Of a stretch of DNA of 39,523 bases, positions 7,618-15,507 are shown piece after piece. Source of the stretch: an uncultured Collinsella sp. (GTDB lineage Bacteria > Actinomycetota > Coriobacteriia > Coriobacteriales > Coriobacteriaceae); NCBI GenBank assembly GCA_900752545.1, contig CAADVS010000085.1, forward strand, positions 1-39,523, in the 5' to 3' direction. The notes beneath the pieces were generated by a model that saw only the letters and a list, made by a program, of their open reading frames with translations, did no database searches and was not told the DNA's origin. How positions within the stretch are numbered: the stretch's first letter is position 1; each line of letters opens with the position of its first letter. The position numbers and the translations under genes were made by a program.

Positions 7618-9623
7618 TATGCGAACTGGCTCAGATAGAGGTCGGCGTAGGCACCCTCGGCAGCCAGCAGCTCCTTATGCGTGCCCTGCTCGATAATGTT
7701 GCCGTGATCCATGACCAAGATCAGGTCGGCATCCACAATCGTCGACAGGCGGTGTGCGATCACAAAGCTCGTGCGCCCGCGCATAAGCGCATCCATGGCA
7801 CGGCCGATGGCAAGCTCGGTACGCGTGTCCACGCTTGAGGTCGCCTCGTCCAGGATGAGAATCGCCGGGTTGTTGAGCAGCACGCGTGCGATGGTCAGCA
7901 GCTGACGCTGGCCCTGGCTGATGCTTTCGGCATCGTTGGCCACGCGCGTGTCGTAGCCCTGCGGCATGGTGCGCACAAAGAAGTCGACCTGCGCGGCACG
8001 AGCGGCGGCCACGATCTCGTCGCGCGTCGCCTCGGGACAGCCGTAGGCGATGTTTTCGGCAATCGTGCCATCGAACAGCCAGGCGTCCTGCAGCACCATG
8101 CCAAACTGCTGCCGTAGCTCGCCGCGGTCCATGCGGCTCGTATCCACGCCGTCGAGCGTAATACGCCCGCCGTCAATCTCGTAGAAGCGCATGAGCAGGT
8201 TGATGAGCGTCGTCTTGCCCGCGCCCGTGGTTCCCACCACGGCAATCTTCTGGCCCGGCTCGGCGGTAAACGACACGTCGCGCATAAGCGGCTTGTCGGG
8301 CGAATAACCAAAGCGCACATGCTCAAAGGAGACGCGGCCCTCGACCTTGCCCGGCAGCTTGGCGGCCTTGTCCGGCAGCGGATCGGCCTCCATCTCGGGC
8401 TCATCGAGCAGGTCGAACACGCGCTCTGCACTCGCCAGCGCGCTCTGCAGCGAGTTGAAGGTAAACGACAACTGCGTCATGGGCTCGGATGCCTCGTAGA
8501 TAAACTGGAAGAACGCCTGGAACACGCCGACGGTCATGTGGCCGGCAACCAGCATACTGCAGCCCACAATCGCAATCACGATCTGTGCCAGGCGGCCGAT
8601 AAAGCGCACCGCGGGGCCGACGGCGTTAATCATAAAGTCGGCCTTGGTACTCACGCGCGCTAGCTCCCTCGAGGCCTCATGCACCTCGGCAGAACTCTGG
8701 CGCTCACGGTTGAACGCGCGAATCACCAGACGGCCCGAGTAGCCCTCCTCAACCGCGCTCGTAATCTTTGACACCCACTCCTGGCGCTCACCGGTCACAT
8801 CATGTGTGCGGCGCGAGACCACCTTGGTCACCAGCAGCGACAGCGCCATAAAGAACAAAAAGACTAGCGTGAGCGGCACGCTAAACACGAACATCACGCT
8901 CACGGCGCCCACCACGGTACCGATCGACACCAGAAGCTGCAGCAAGCCGCGCTGCATGCTCTCGGACATCTTGTCCAAGTCGTTGGTCGCACGGCTGACG
9001 ACCTCGCCGGGACGATGCGCGTCAAAATAGGCAAGCGGCAGACGGTTGAGCTTTTGTGCGATGCGGTTGCGTAGACGCAGGTTGAGGCGTTCGGCCACGC
9101 TCGACATCAAAAAGCTCTGGAGCGCGTAGAACGAGGCAGCGGCCGTCCAAATCATAAAGTAGATGAAGATGGTCCTGCCGCAGTTCTCCCAGGTGATGTT
9201 GAAGGTGGTATCGTTGGCAAACGCCACCTGAATGTGGCCCCACAGCTCATCGATCACACGGGCGCTATATGCCGGCGCAGCGGTGTTAAAGATGGCATAG
9301 AACACAATACTCGCGAACACGATATAGAAGCGCCAATGGTCGCCGGCAGCCTCGCTCCACAGGCGGCGCACCGTCGCCCAGGTGTCGCGGGGTTTCTCGT
9401 CCTCGTCCTCGTCGTCCACATCGCGCATGCGCTCTGCCTCAGCGCGGGCGCGCTCGTCCTCGGCGCGCTCGTTTTCCTCGTAGAGCGCTTGGCGGCGAGC
9501 CTCGCGCTCGGCTGCAGCCTTGGCGGCGTCATCCAGCTCGGGTGCCACGGCAGCCGTTTCCTCGACCAGCCCCGCGGCAACGGCGCCATCACCGCCGCTC
9601 TGCTTCTTGAGCTCCTCGGCCAT
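7617..9623 (-). CDS. ABC exporter subunit with the canonical ATPase site (heterodimer partner 2)
   Basis: The 668-residue half transporter starts with an acidic, charged N-terminal extension (about residues 1-85). Next comes a six-helix type IV exporter domain (about 95-405), then a nucleotide-binding domain. Walker A is GTTGAGKTT (about 465-473), the signature is ISQGQRQ, and Walker B is ILILDE with the catalytic glutamate. ISQGQ is a variant of LSGGQ, as in heterodimeric multidrug exporters of the BmrCD/TM287-288 kind. The ATG at 9623 has GGAGG eight bases upstream and lies one base past the stop of the preceding gene, so translation is probably coupled. The likely role is export of drugs or lipids under MarR control; the substrate is unknown. 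Confidence 0.92.
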   Translation of the reverse strand: MAEELKKQSGGDGAVAAGLVEETAAVAPELDDAAKAAAEREARRQALYEENERAEDERARAEAERMRDVDDEDEDEKPRDTWATVRRLWSEAAGDHWRFYIVFASIVFYAIFNTAAPAYSARVIDELWGHIQVAFANDTTFNITWENCGRTIFIYFMIWTAAASFYALQSFLMSSVAERLNLRLRNRIAQKLNRLPLAYFDAHRPGEVVSRATNDLDKMSESMQRGLLQLLVSIGTVVGAVSVMFVFSVPLTLVFLFFMALSLLVTKVVSRRTHDVTGERQEWVSKITSAVEEGYSGRLVIRAFNRERQSSAEVHEASRELARVSTKADFMINAVGPAVRFIGRLAQIVIAIVGCSMLVAGHMTVGVFQAFFQFIYEASEPMTQLSFTFNSLQSALASAERVFDLLDEPEMEADPLPDKAAKLPGKVEGRVSFEHVRFGYSPDKPLMRDVSFTAEPGQKIAVVGTTGAGKTTLINLLMRFYEIDGGRITLDGVDTSRMDRGELRQQFGMVLQDAWLFDGTIAENIAYGCPEATRDEIVAAARAAQVDFFVRTMPQGYDTRVANDAESISQGQRQLLTIARVLLNNPAILILDEATSSVDTRTELAIGRAMDALMRGRTSFVIAHRLSTIVDADLILVMDHGNIIEQGTHKELLAAEGAYADLYLSQFA

Positions 9624-9624
9624 G

Positions 9625-11361
9625 CTACTCACCTCCCTTCATTTGCGATTCCGCGATGGCGCGGTACACCTCGCAGGTTTCCATAAGCTCCTCGTGCGTG
9701 CCCAAGCCCACAACCTCGCCGTCCTTGAGCACGACAATCTGGTCGGCGTGCAAAATCGTCGAGATGCGCTGCGCGATGATGAGCACCGCTGCGTCACGTG
9801 TCTCATCTTGTAACGCATGGCGCAGGGCGGCATCAGTCTTAAAGTCCAGGGCCGAAAAACTATCGTCGAAGATATATAGATCGGCGCGCTTCATGAGTGC
9901 GCGAGCAATGGCCAGGCGCTGGCGCTGGCCGCCCGAGAAGTTCGTGCCGCCCTGGGCCACCGGCGTATCGAGCCCCTGGGGCTGGTCGAGCACAAAGGTG
10001 CTCTGGGCAACCTCCAGCGCATGGAGCATGTCAGCCTCAGTCGCGCCTTCGTTGCCAAAGCGCAGGTTGCTTGCAACGGTGCCCGAGAACAGCCACGCCT
10101 TCTGCGGCACGTAAGCGATATGCCCGCGAATCTCACCTTGCGAAAGGTCGTGCAGATCGATGCCGTTCAGGCGAATGGCGCCCTTCGTTGCATCGTGGAA
10201 GCGAAGCAGGAGCTTGGCCACCGTTGACTTGCCCGAGCCCGTTGAGCCCACGATCGCGGTCGTCTGTCCGCGGCGGCAGGCAAAACTCAGGTTGCACAGA
10301 GTGTCCTCGTCGGCATCGTCAAAACGGAACGACATATGGTCGAACACGGCAACCGCATCGGTACCGTCAACAGGCTCCGCCGCGCACGTATCTAGCGTGC
10401 GCTTGCCGTCCACGATGCTCGGCTCGATTTCGAGCACCTGTTGCGCACGGTTGAGACACGCCGCAGCGCGCGGGAGCGTCAGAATCACCATCTGCGCCAT
10501 CATCACAAAGAAAAGGATCAGGATCGCGTATTCCAACACGGCCGAGATGCTGCCGATTTGCATGGCGTGGACGCCCACGCGGTTGCCGCCCACCCACAGC
10601 ACCGCCACCTCGGCGATATTCATCAAAAAGAAGCTGGAACTGTCGAGACCCACAAACAGGTGGTTGACCTTGATGGCGTTGGCCGCGTAATCGCTAAACA
10701 CCTCGTCCAGGCGCTGCTCCTCGTGGCGCTCCTTGTTAAATGCGCGGATGACGCGCACGCCCACGATGTTCTCGCGCAGCACCACGTTCATGCGGTCGAT
10801 AAAGCTCTGCAGGCGCATAAAGATCGGCGCGGCGTTAGCCACCGTAAAGACCGCCGCCACCAGCACGATCGCAACGACCACGCCCAGCAGCGTGCCCATG
10901 GCGGGATCGATGAACCAAGCAAAAATGATGCCTGCCACGGCCAAGAACGGCACCGGCAACACCAGCTGAATCGTCTGAAGGACAGCTTGCTGAATCACGT
11001 TGATGTCGTTGAGCGAGCGTGTGATCATCGAACCCATGCCAAAGCGCTCAAAGTCGCTGGCGGACAGCTCGAGCGACTTGTCGTACACGGCATTGCGGAT
11101 ATCGCAGGCCACGTTGGCGGCCAGGCGCGCTGAAAGATAGCAGCCCAGCACCGTGCCGCCGCTGGCCATGCCGGTCGCGATAAGCATGTACAGGCCGTTG
11201 CGTAATATATAGTCGACATCGCCCGTGGCAATACCGGTGTTGACCATGTTCGCCAGCATCGTGGGAACCAACAGCGTACCGACGTTATCTATCAGCACCG
11301 CAAACAGCGTCACCGCAATCAGACCGCGGTACGGCCTCATAAATCTCATTAAGAGTCGCAT
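9625..11361 (-). CDS. ABC exporter subunit with degenerate ATPase site (heterodimer partner 1)
   Basis: The 578-residue half transporter has six predicted membrane helices (residues 1-300) and a nucleotide-binding domain. Walker A is GSTGSGKST (372-380) and the signature is FSGGQ (475-479). Walker B reads LYIFDD, with aspartate at 500 in place of the catalytic glutamate. That substitution marks the degenerate site of heterodimeric exporters and fits pairing with the next gene. The start overlaps the end of the marR gene by 13 bases and is preceded by GAGGGGG, so the three genes form one operon. Confidence 0.92.
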   Translation of the reverse strand: MRLLMRFMRPYRGLIAVTLFAVLIDNVGTLLVPTMLANMVNTGIATGDVDYILRNGLYMLIATGMASGGTVLGCYLSARLAANVACDIRNAVYDKSLELSASDFERFGMGSMITRSLNDINVIQQAVLQTIQLVLPVPFLAVAGIIFAWFIDPAMGTLLGVVVAIVLVAAVFTVANAAPIFMRLQSFIDRMNVVLRENIVGVRVIRAFNKERHEEQRLDEVFSDYAANAIKVNHLFVGLDSSSFFLMNIAEVAVLWVGGNRVGVHAMQIGSISAVLEYAILILFFVMMAQMVILTLPRAAACLNRAQQVLEIEPSIVDGKRTLDTCAAEPVDGTDAVAVFDHMSFRFDDADEDTLCNLSFACRRGQTTAIVGSTGSGKSTVAKLLLRFHDATKGAIRLNGIDLHDLSQGEIRGHIAYVPQKAWLFSGTVASNLRFGNEGATEADMLHALEVAQSTFVLDQPQGLDTPVAQGGTNFSGGQRQRLAIARALMKRADLYIFDDSFSALDFKTDAALRHALQDETRDAAVLIIAQRISTILHADQIVVLKDGEVVGLGTHEELMETCEVYRAIAESQMKGGE

Positions 11362-11849
11362 GCGTCCCCCTCGCCCTTATCGTCAGCCTCGTTCTCGGCG
11401 GCCACTTGCCGTTTAAATGCCTCGCACTCTTCGTTCAGAACATGGGAGAACTTACCGACCAAGCGCATGATCTCGCGCTGCTCCCACGGCTCGAGCGCCT
11501 CGAATGCCTGTTGCTCGGCTTTTTGCGCCGGCAACGCGTAGCGCTTGGCAAACTGCACGCCTTCTTCGGTCAGTCGCACAACCTTGTTCTTACGACTGCC
11601 CTCGGCAAACTCCAACGTCGCAAGCCCTCGCGCCCTAAGCGTCTTGATCGCCGAATTGATGGTCTGTTTGCTGTAGAACCATTCACTCGTCAGCCGACTC
11701 ACGGCAACGCTTCCGCCCGCTGCACTCGTGTCGACGAGCATCCAGTAGGCGCAGTCCGAAAGACCGCAGGCGCGCGCGAACTCCGAATAGATACGGTCAA
11801 GCCCGTTGAGCATCCGGTCGAAATCGACCAGGCTAACTGCACTATTCAT
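11349..11849 (-). CDS. MarR-family transcriptional regulator
   Basis: This is a winged-helix regulator of about 166 residues. The helix-turn-helix is near residues 50-75 (RLTSEWFYSKQTINSAIKTL), and the wing contains SRKNKVVRLTEEG. It heads an operon with the two ABC exporter subunits, the usual layout for autoregulated efflux systems that respond to a toxic ligand. The C-terminal tail is acidic. Two starts compete: an ATG at 11849 with GGGAGAG directly before it, and an ATG at 11861 with no ribosome binding site. I favour 11849. Two 16-bp direct repeats just upstream are candidate operators. Confidence 0.9.
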   Translation of the reverse strand: MNSAVSLVDFDRMLNGLDRIYSEFARACGLSDCAYWMLVDTSAAGGSVAVSRLTSEWFYSKQTINSAIKTLRARGLATLEFAEGSRKNKVVRLTEEGVQFAKRYALPAQKAEQQAFEALEPWEQREIMRLVGKFSHVLNEECEAFKRQVAAENEADDKGEGDACDS

Positions 11850-11865
11850 CTCTCCCACCATTCGA

Positions 11866-11915
11866 TAGTCCGAGTTTTGACCAATTTATATCTCTACATT
11901 AGTCCGAGTTTTGAC
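11866..11915 (-). promoter_or_regulatory. Candidate MarR operator: two 16-bp direct repeats
   Basis: GTCAAAACTCGGACTA occurs twice on the minus strand, at 11866-11881 and 11900-11915. The copies start 34 bases apart, about three helical turns, and are separated by an AT-rich stretch with TATAAA. The array begins 17 bases before the favoured marR start and overlaps any promoter there. Autorepression is the expected logic. Confidence 0.6.
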
Positions 11916-11973
11916 TATCGTCAACAGGCTCTCTGCAAATGCGTGCATTTTTATGGCCTATCGGCAGAAAAAG

Positions 11974-12002
11974 ACCGCCGGCGCGGGGGCGGCGCCGGCG
12001 GT
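11974..12002 (-). terminator. Intrinsic terminator of the 96-residue gene
   Basis: An 11-bp GC stem (11974-11984 with 11992-12002, ACCGCCGGCGC) is followed on the minus strand by CTTTTTCTG, 27 bases past the stop of the small gene. Confidence 0.9.
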
Positions 12003-12028
12003 TGCGAGAGAATATCGAGTGTTGGCTG

Positions 12029-12319
12029 TTAAGCAGCGACGGCCTCATAGACCGTAGCACCCGAGAAGCTGTCATGCAGGCTCTTGCCGGCAATCCACGG
12101 CAGCTCGACGACCTCGCAGACCGTGTTGACCAGCTCGGAGCAGTCAGTAAAGTGGCCCTTGTCGTTGAGGGCCTCGCAATCCTGAACACGCCAATAGCCA
12201 TCGGTGTGCGTGATGTAGTACTCGTGATCGTTGATCGACACGAAAGCGCGCGTCTTGGAACGCAGCAGCTTCAGAAATCCTTCGAAATCGGTCTCGACGA
12301 CATCTCCAGCCTGGAACAT
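12029..12319 (-). CDS. Unrecognised 96-residue cytosolic protein
   Basis: I do not recognise this protein. It begins MFQAGDVVETDFEGFLKLL and has no signal peptide or membrane segment. It contains aromatic stretches (HEYYITHTDGYWRV) and three cysteines, at about residues 54, 67 and 75. The start at 12319 is well supported by a strong AGGAGG seven bases upstream, and a strong terminator follows, so it is probably a well-expressed single gene. An in-frame ATG 25 codons upstream gives a Gly/Arg-rich, unlikely extension. Its neighbours (MarR-ABC operon downstream, nitroreductase divergent) give no clear clue. Confidence 0.75.
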   Translation of the reverse strand: MFQAGDVVETDFEGFLKLLRSKTRAFVSINDHEYYITHTDGYWRVQDCEALNDKGHFTDCSELVNTVCEVVELPWIAGKSLHDSFSGATVYEAVAA

Positions 12320-12385
12320 GATGTTACCTCCTGGCCCGGCGCCACCACGGCGCATTGATAAACGTTGGTACTCCTTTAGTAAAAC

Positions 12386-12402
12386 CTTTATCAAAGGTTA
12401 TG
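12386..12402. promoter_or_regulatory. Possible operator upstream of the 96-residue gene
   Basis: AACCTTTGATAAAGGTT is a perfect 7-bp-arm palindrome 67 bases before the start of the small gene, in an AT-rich stretch that probably holds its promoter. No binding protein can be named. Confidence 0.35.
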
Positions 12403-12613
12403 CGTTCGTCATTTAGGCAAGTGGTAAAAAAGCGCAGGGTAGACGGGATAAAACGTTTAACCATCCCATTTGTTTGTCACATTCTGAAGGTACTTTTATG
12501 CAAGCCTACTTTCCCAATTGGAATCTATCCTTTTGGCCGGGCAATTGACCGTCTATCGTTTAAGCCCGACGGGTATGAACGGGGCATCTGCAACGCCACC
12601 GCAAGGAGACACC

Positions 12614-13135
12614 ATGGAGACTATCGAAGCACTCATTCACCGCCGCAGCTGCCGCAAATACAGCAATCGTCCCGTCGAGGCCGAAAAGCTTGCACGGATT
12701 ATCGAAGCCGGCCAATATGCACCGAGCGGCATGGGCCGCCAGCCGGTGACGTTTGTCGCCGTCACCGACCCCGCGACCGTCGAGCGTCTCTCACAGCTCA
12801 ACGCCCAGGTCATGGACAGCAACAGCGACCCCTTCTATGGCGCCAAGACCGTTGTGGTGGTGCTGGTTGACCGCAGCGTGCCCACACATCTGGAAGACGG
12901 CTCGCTCGCCATGGGCAACTTGCTCAACGCCGCCTATGCACTGGGTGTCGATTCGTGCTGGATTCACCGCGCGCATGAGGTCTTTGACTCGCCCGAGGGC
13001 CTGGAGCTGCTGGCCAGCTGGGGCCTGCCCGCCGACGGCAACCTGCGCGGTGTCGGTAACTGCATTCTTGGCTACGCCGAGGACACGCTACCCGATGCAA
13101 AACCGCGCCGCGACAACGTCGTCTACGTAAGGTAA
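12614..13135 (+). CDS. Nitroreductase-family protein
   Basis: The 173-residue protein matches the small FMN-dependent nitroreductase family. It has RRSCRKYSNRPV at residues 9-20 for FMN phosphate contacts, EAGQYAPSGMGRQP, and GVGNCILGYAE near the C-terminus. It would use NAD(P)H to reduce nitro compounds or quinones; the physiological substrate is not readable. AAGGAG precedes the ATG at 12614. The frame upstream to 12518 is not conserved. It is transcribed divergently from the 96-residue gene and stands alone. Confidence 0.9.
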   Translation: METIEALIHRRSCRKYSNRPVEAEKLARIIEAGQYAPSGMGRQPVTFVAVTDPATVERLSQLNAQVMDSNSDPFYGAKTVVVVLVDRSVPTHLEDGSLAMGNLLNAAYALGVDSCWIHRAHEVFDSPEGLELLASWGLPADGNLRGVGNCILGYAEDTLPDAKPRRDNVVYVR

Positions 13136-13214
13136 TTAGTTCCGCCGTTCTACCGAACGGCGGGCTCGTTGACGCTGCGCGGGCCGCATTCACGCCAATC
13201 TGACGTTCAATTTC

Positions 13215-13243
13215 GAGGGCGCGACCAGAAGGTCAGCGCCCTC
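13215..13243 (+). terminator. Possible terminator after the nitroreductase gene
   Basis: GAGGGCGC-GACC pairs with GGTC-GCGCCCTC around an AGAA loop, followed by TCATTTC. A second hairpin, CCGCCGTTC with its complement, lies at about 13143-13164. T-runs are weak. Confidence 0.5.
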
Positions 13244-13324
13244 TCATTTCACGTCACCTTGGCGCAAATGCGGCTCGCTCGCTTTTGGCGACTGACATCG
13301 AATGAGCCACTGTCTTGGGCAGCT

Positions 13325-13352
13325 AAAAAAGCCCCGTCCCAAATTAGCTACC
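13325..13352 (-). repeat. 28-bp dispersed repeat, copy 2
   Basis: This is the reverse-strand copy of the element at 346-373 with one mismatch. Here AGCTAA at its left end pairs with TTAGCT, giving a hairpin with GGGCAGCTAA/TTAGCTACCC arms. It lies 12 bases past the stop of the next gene and may end its transcript. Confidence 0.75.
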
Positions 13353-13363
13353 CCACTCGTAAC

Positions 13364-13939
13364 TTATATTGACGTCGCCGTTGTCGTCGTTTCGTTCGTC
13401 TGGGTCGTTTCGGCGTCGTTACCTTGCTCGCCTTCGTCCTTTTGAGCATCTGCGATGGTGGAGGCCGCCGCAACGATACCACGCTGGGGCGCGACGCCCG
13501 TCTGGGTCTGAGCGCCCTCGATAACTTCTGTACCTGCATGCGCGAGCTCGGGCGATTTAAACACCGCGTCCAAGTTGGCGCCACCGCCGGCGTAGCCAAG
13601 CGCGGCGAGTGCGATGACGATCACTACAACGATGACCGCGATCGGAACATAACGATGCCAACCAGCCGGGTTGAGCCCGCTGCGGCGAGCCGCCCCGCGG
13701 CTGATGTAACCGAGCGTGCCGTCGTGCTTGAGCTTTGAGCCCACCACGCGCTTGCGGCCCCACAGCGACGACTCGGCCTGCATGGCCAAGCGAGCGCTTG
13801 CCGATGGATAGCCATATTTAGTGCGTTTGAACGAGCCATCAAACCCCGAGGCGTGTTTGCCCCACGTCACCGATGTCGTGCGCCGGTTAACCGGCGCGGC
13901 GCTCCGCCTTCTGCGGCTCGGTTTTGAAGTCTCAGCCAT
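13364..13939 (-). CDS. Unrecognised single-pass membrane protein, 191 residues
   Basis: I do not recognise this protein. The N-terminal part (residues 1-93) is basic and Ser/Arg-rich (SKPSRRRRS, then WGKHASGFDGSFKRTKYGYP). One transmembrane helix follows (about 98-117, IAVIVVVIVIALAALGYAGG), then an exported or lumenal tail of about 70 residues that ends in a Thr/Gln/Asn-rich stretch. By the positive-inside rule the N-terminus should be cytosolic. The start at 13939 has GAGGG four bases upstream. Low complexity makes function unreadable; a cell-envelope role is only a guess. Confidence 0.7.
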   Translation of the reverse strand: MAETSKPSRRRRSAAPVNRRTTSVTWGKHASGFDGSFKRTKYGYPSASARLAMQAESSLWGRKRVVGSKLKHDGTLGYISRGAARRSGLNPAGWHRYVPIAVIVVVIVIALAALGYAGGGANLDAVFKSPELAHAGTEVIEGAQTQTGVAPQRGIVAAASTIADAQKDEGEQGNDAETTQTNETTTTATSI

Positions 13940-14023
13940 TTGCCCTCGCACGCCGTAACCAAATCGAAACAATAACGCTTTGGACTGTAGCACACGCGTC
14001 GCGCGCGGTCACGGGCGCCTCGC

Positions 14024-15241
14024 TCAACGGTCATCGTCCTTCAGCAAGCGCCACAGCGTTGTACGGCTTATGCCCAGCACCTCCGCCGCACGGGTTCGGT
14101 TGCCGTGGAGATGATCTACAACCAAATGCGCGATATCTCGCTCGGTATCGGCCAGCGGTCGCAGGATATACAGGTCACTTTCGAGCGTCGGGGCGCCAAA
14201 GGTTGCGGTCTTAATCACGTCCTCTTGGGCGAGCACTTCCTCCGCCACAGCGCGGTCCACCGTGCCCGCCCCCACCAATATATACAGTCGTTCCGAGACC
14301 TCGCGGAGCTGCAGATAGTTGCGCGGCCAGCGGTAAGCATCGAGCGTCTTCGTCGCCGCGGCAGACAGCGTGGGCGCTGCCGTCCCAAATACATCAGCGA
14401 GATATTCCAAATAGCGCGCGACCTTCGTCGACGCGGCCCCCTGCTCGACGATTGCCGGCGCCACGCTCACCGCACAGGCGAAGCGTTCGGTCACAAAGGC
14501 GGCTTGATCACTTTCGCTACCGCCCGGCATGTCATTCGCCGTCAGCACCACATGGCAGCGCGTCGCCAACGCGGTGTCAGCCATCGTGGAGACCAGCTCG
14601 CGGAGGCGCTGGGGGCCAACCGCATTCCAGCCCTCAATGCAAAGGGTCAGCCCCGTTTGGAGCAGCGGCGATTCGGAGCTTTTGAGCACATGGCGCCAAC
14701 CGCGATCGGTGAGTTCATCGAGCGCGACGGAAACAAAGGGCTGATCGACAAAAGGGCCATCCAGATAGAGGCGCTTGGCAATCTCGACCTGACCCGCTCC
14801 CAGCTCGCCCTCGAGCATAAGGGGCACGCCGCGCGCATAGCTCTCGGTAACCGGTACAGCCACCGAGGCCGCCCCCTCAACGATGCCGTACGCGCTCGAT
14901 TCATAGCGGACCTCAACTTCGTCGGCGTTGAGCCACTCGATGCCCGCATGCGCCGCGGCACCGCGCACCTCGCGGACCACAACGACCCAAAGCCTCCCGC
15001 CCTCTTTGTCGGTGGGGCGAACGGTCAGGCTCAGGCGCGTACCCTCACGCCCCATAACCAGACGCGCGCCGTCTCCTATACGGTCGAGACGCTCAGCGAC
15101 AAAAGCCGCCACATCCCGCTCAAGCGCCGCGTCATTCATGGTCGAGATCGCGACGTCCCCACGCGCATCGATTGCCAATGCCGAGGCCCCGGCAGCAGCT
15201 AGGGCATCGGTCAAGATGTTCAGCTTGGCATTGCTATCCAT
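14024..15241 (-). CDS. Sigma-54-activator-like regulator with degenerate AAA+ core and Fis-type DNA-binding domain
   Basis: The 405-residue protein keeps the layout of enhancer-binding proteins. An N-terminal sensory region (1-125) is followed by an AAA+-like middle (130-340) and a C-terminal Fis helix-turn-helix (382-401, NRTRAAEVLGISRTTLWRLL). The middle aligns with PFVSV and WPRNYLQLREV, cognate to PFVAVNC and WPGNVREL. Walker A is GELGAGQV at 145-152, with glutamine replacing the essential lysine. Walker B has lost its DE pair, and no GAFTGA loop is visible. It is therefore unlikely to hydrolyse ATP or remodel sigma-54, and may act more like TyrR. GGGG precedes the start at 15241. Its effector and targets are unknown. 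Confidence 0.8.
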   Translation of the reverse strand: MDSNAKLNILTDALAAAGASALAIDARGDVAISTMNDAALERDVAAFVAERLDRIGDGARLVMGREGTRLSLTVRPTDKEGGRLWVVVVREVRGAAAHAGIEWLNADEVEVRYESSAYGIVEGAASVAVPVTESYARGVPLMLEGELGAGQVEIAKRLYLDGPFVDQPFVSVALDELTDRGWRHVLKSSESPLLQTGLTLCIEGWNAVGPQRLRELVSTMADTALATRCHVVLTANDMPGGSESDQAAFVTERFACAVSVAPAIVEQGAASTKVARYLEYLADVFGTAAPTLSAAATKTLDAYRWPRNYLQLREVSERLYILVGAGTVDRAVAEEVLAQEDVIKTATFGAPTLESDLYILRPLADTERDIAHLVVDHLHGNRTRAAEVLGISRTTLWRLLKDDDR

Positions 15242-15366
15242 GATTTGCCCCTGTCCGCGGCGACGTGCAACCGCCGACGGTCGCACGACCGAGTGTTTCA
15301 AAATTGAACGATATTGCTCACCAAACACTATAGGGCAGAAAGCGCCGTCCTGCGAGTATAGGTGTT

Positions 15367-15455
15367 GCCCCGCATCGCCATCCTGGCGGGGCGATAAGAG
15401 CTCTTCGGGACTTATAAACCTGCGGACAAGCCATACCCGCAAGAGCTCCTATCGC
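15367..15455. repeat. Hairpins between the yeiH-like gene and the regulator
   Basis: GCCCCGC (15367-15373) pairs with GCGGGGC (15386-15392). An overlapping inverted repeat with 14 of 15 bases matching pairs 15391-15405 with 15441-15455 (GCGATAAGAGCTCTT). Either could terminate the yeiH-like transcript. Confidence 0.5.
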
Positions 15456-15507
15456 TCCACCGAAGGCTTGCGCTCACCGGCAGCCAGCACGCGAATAAGC
15501 TACTTCT

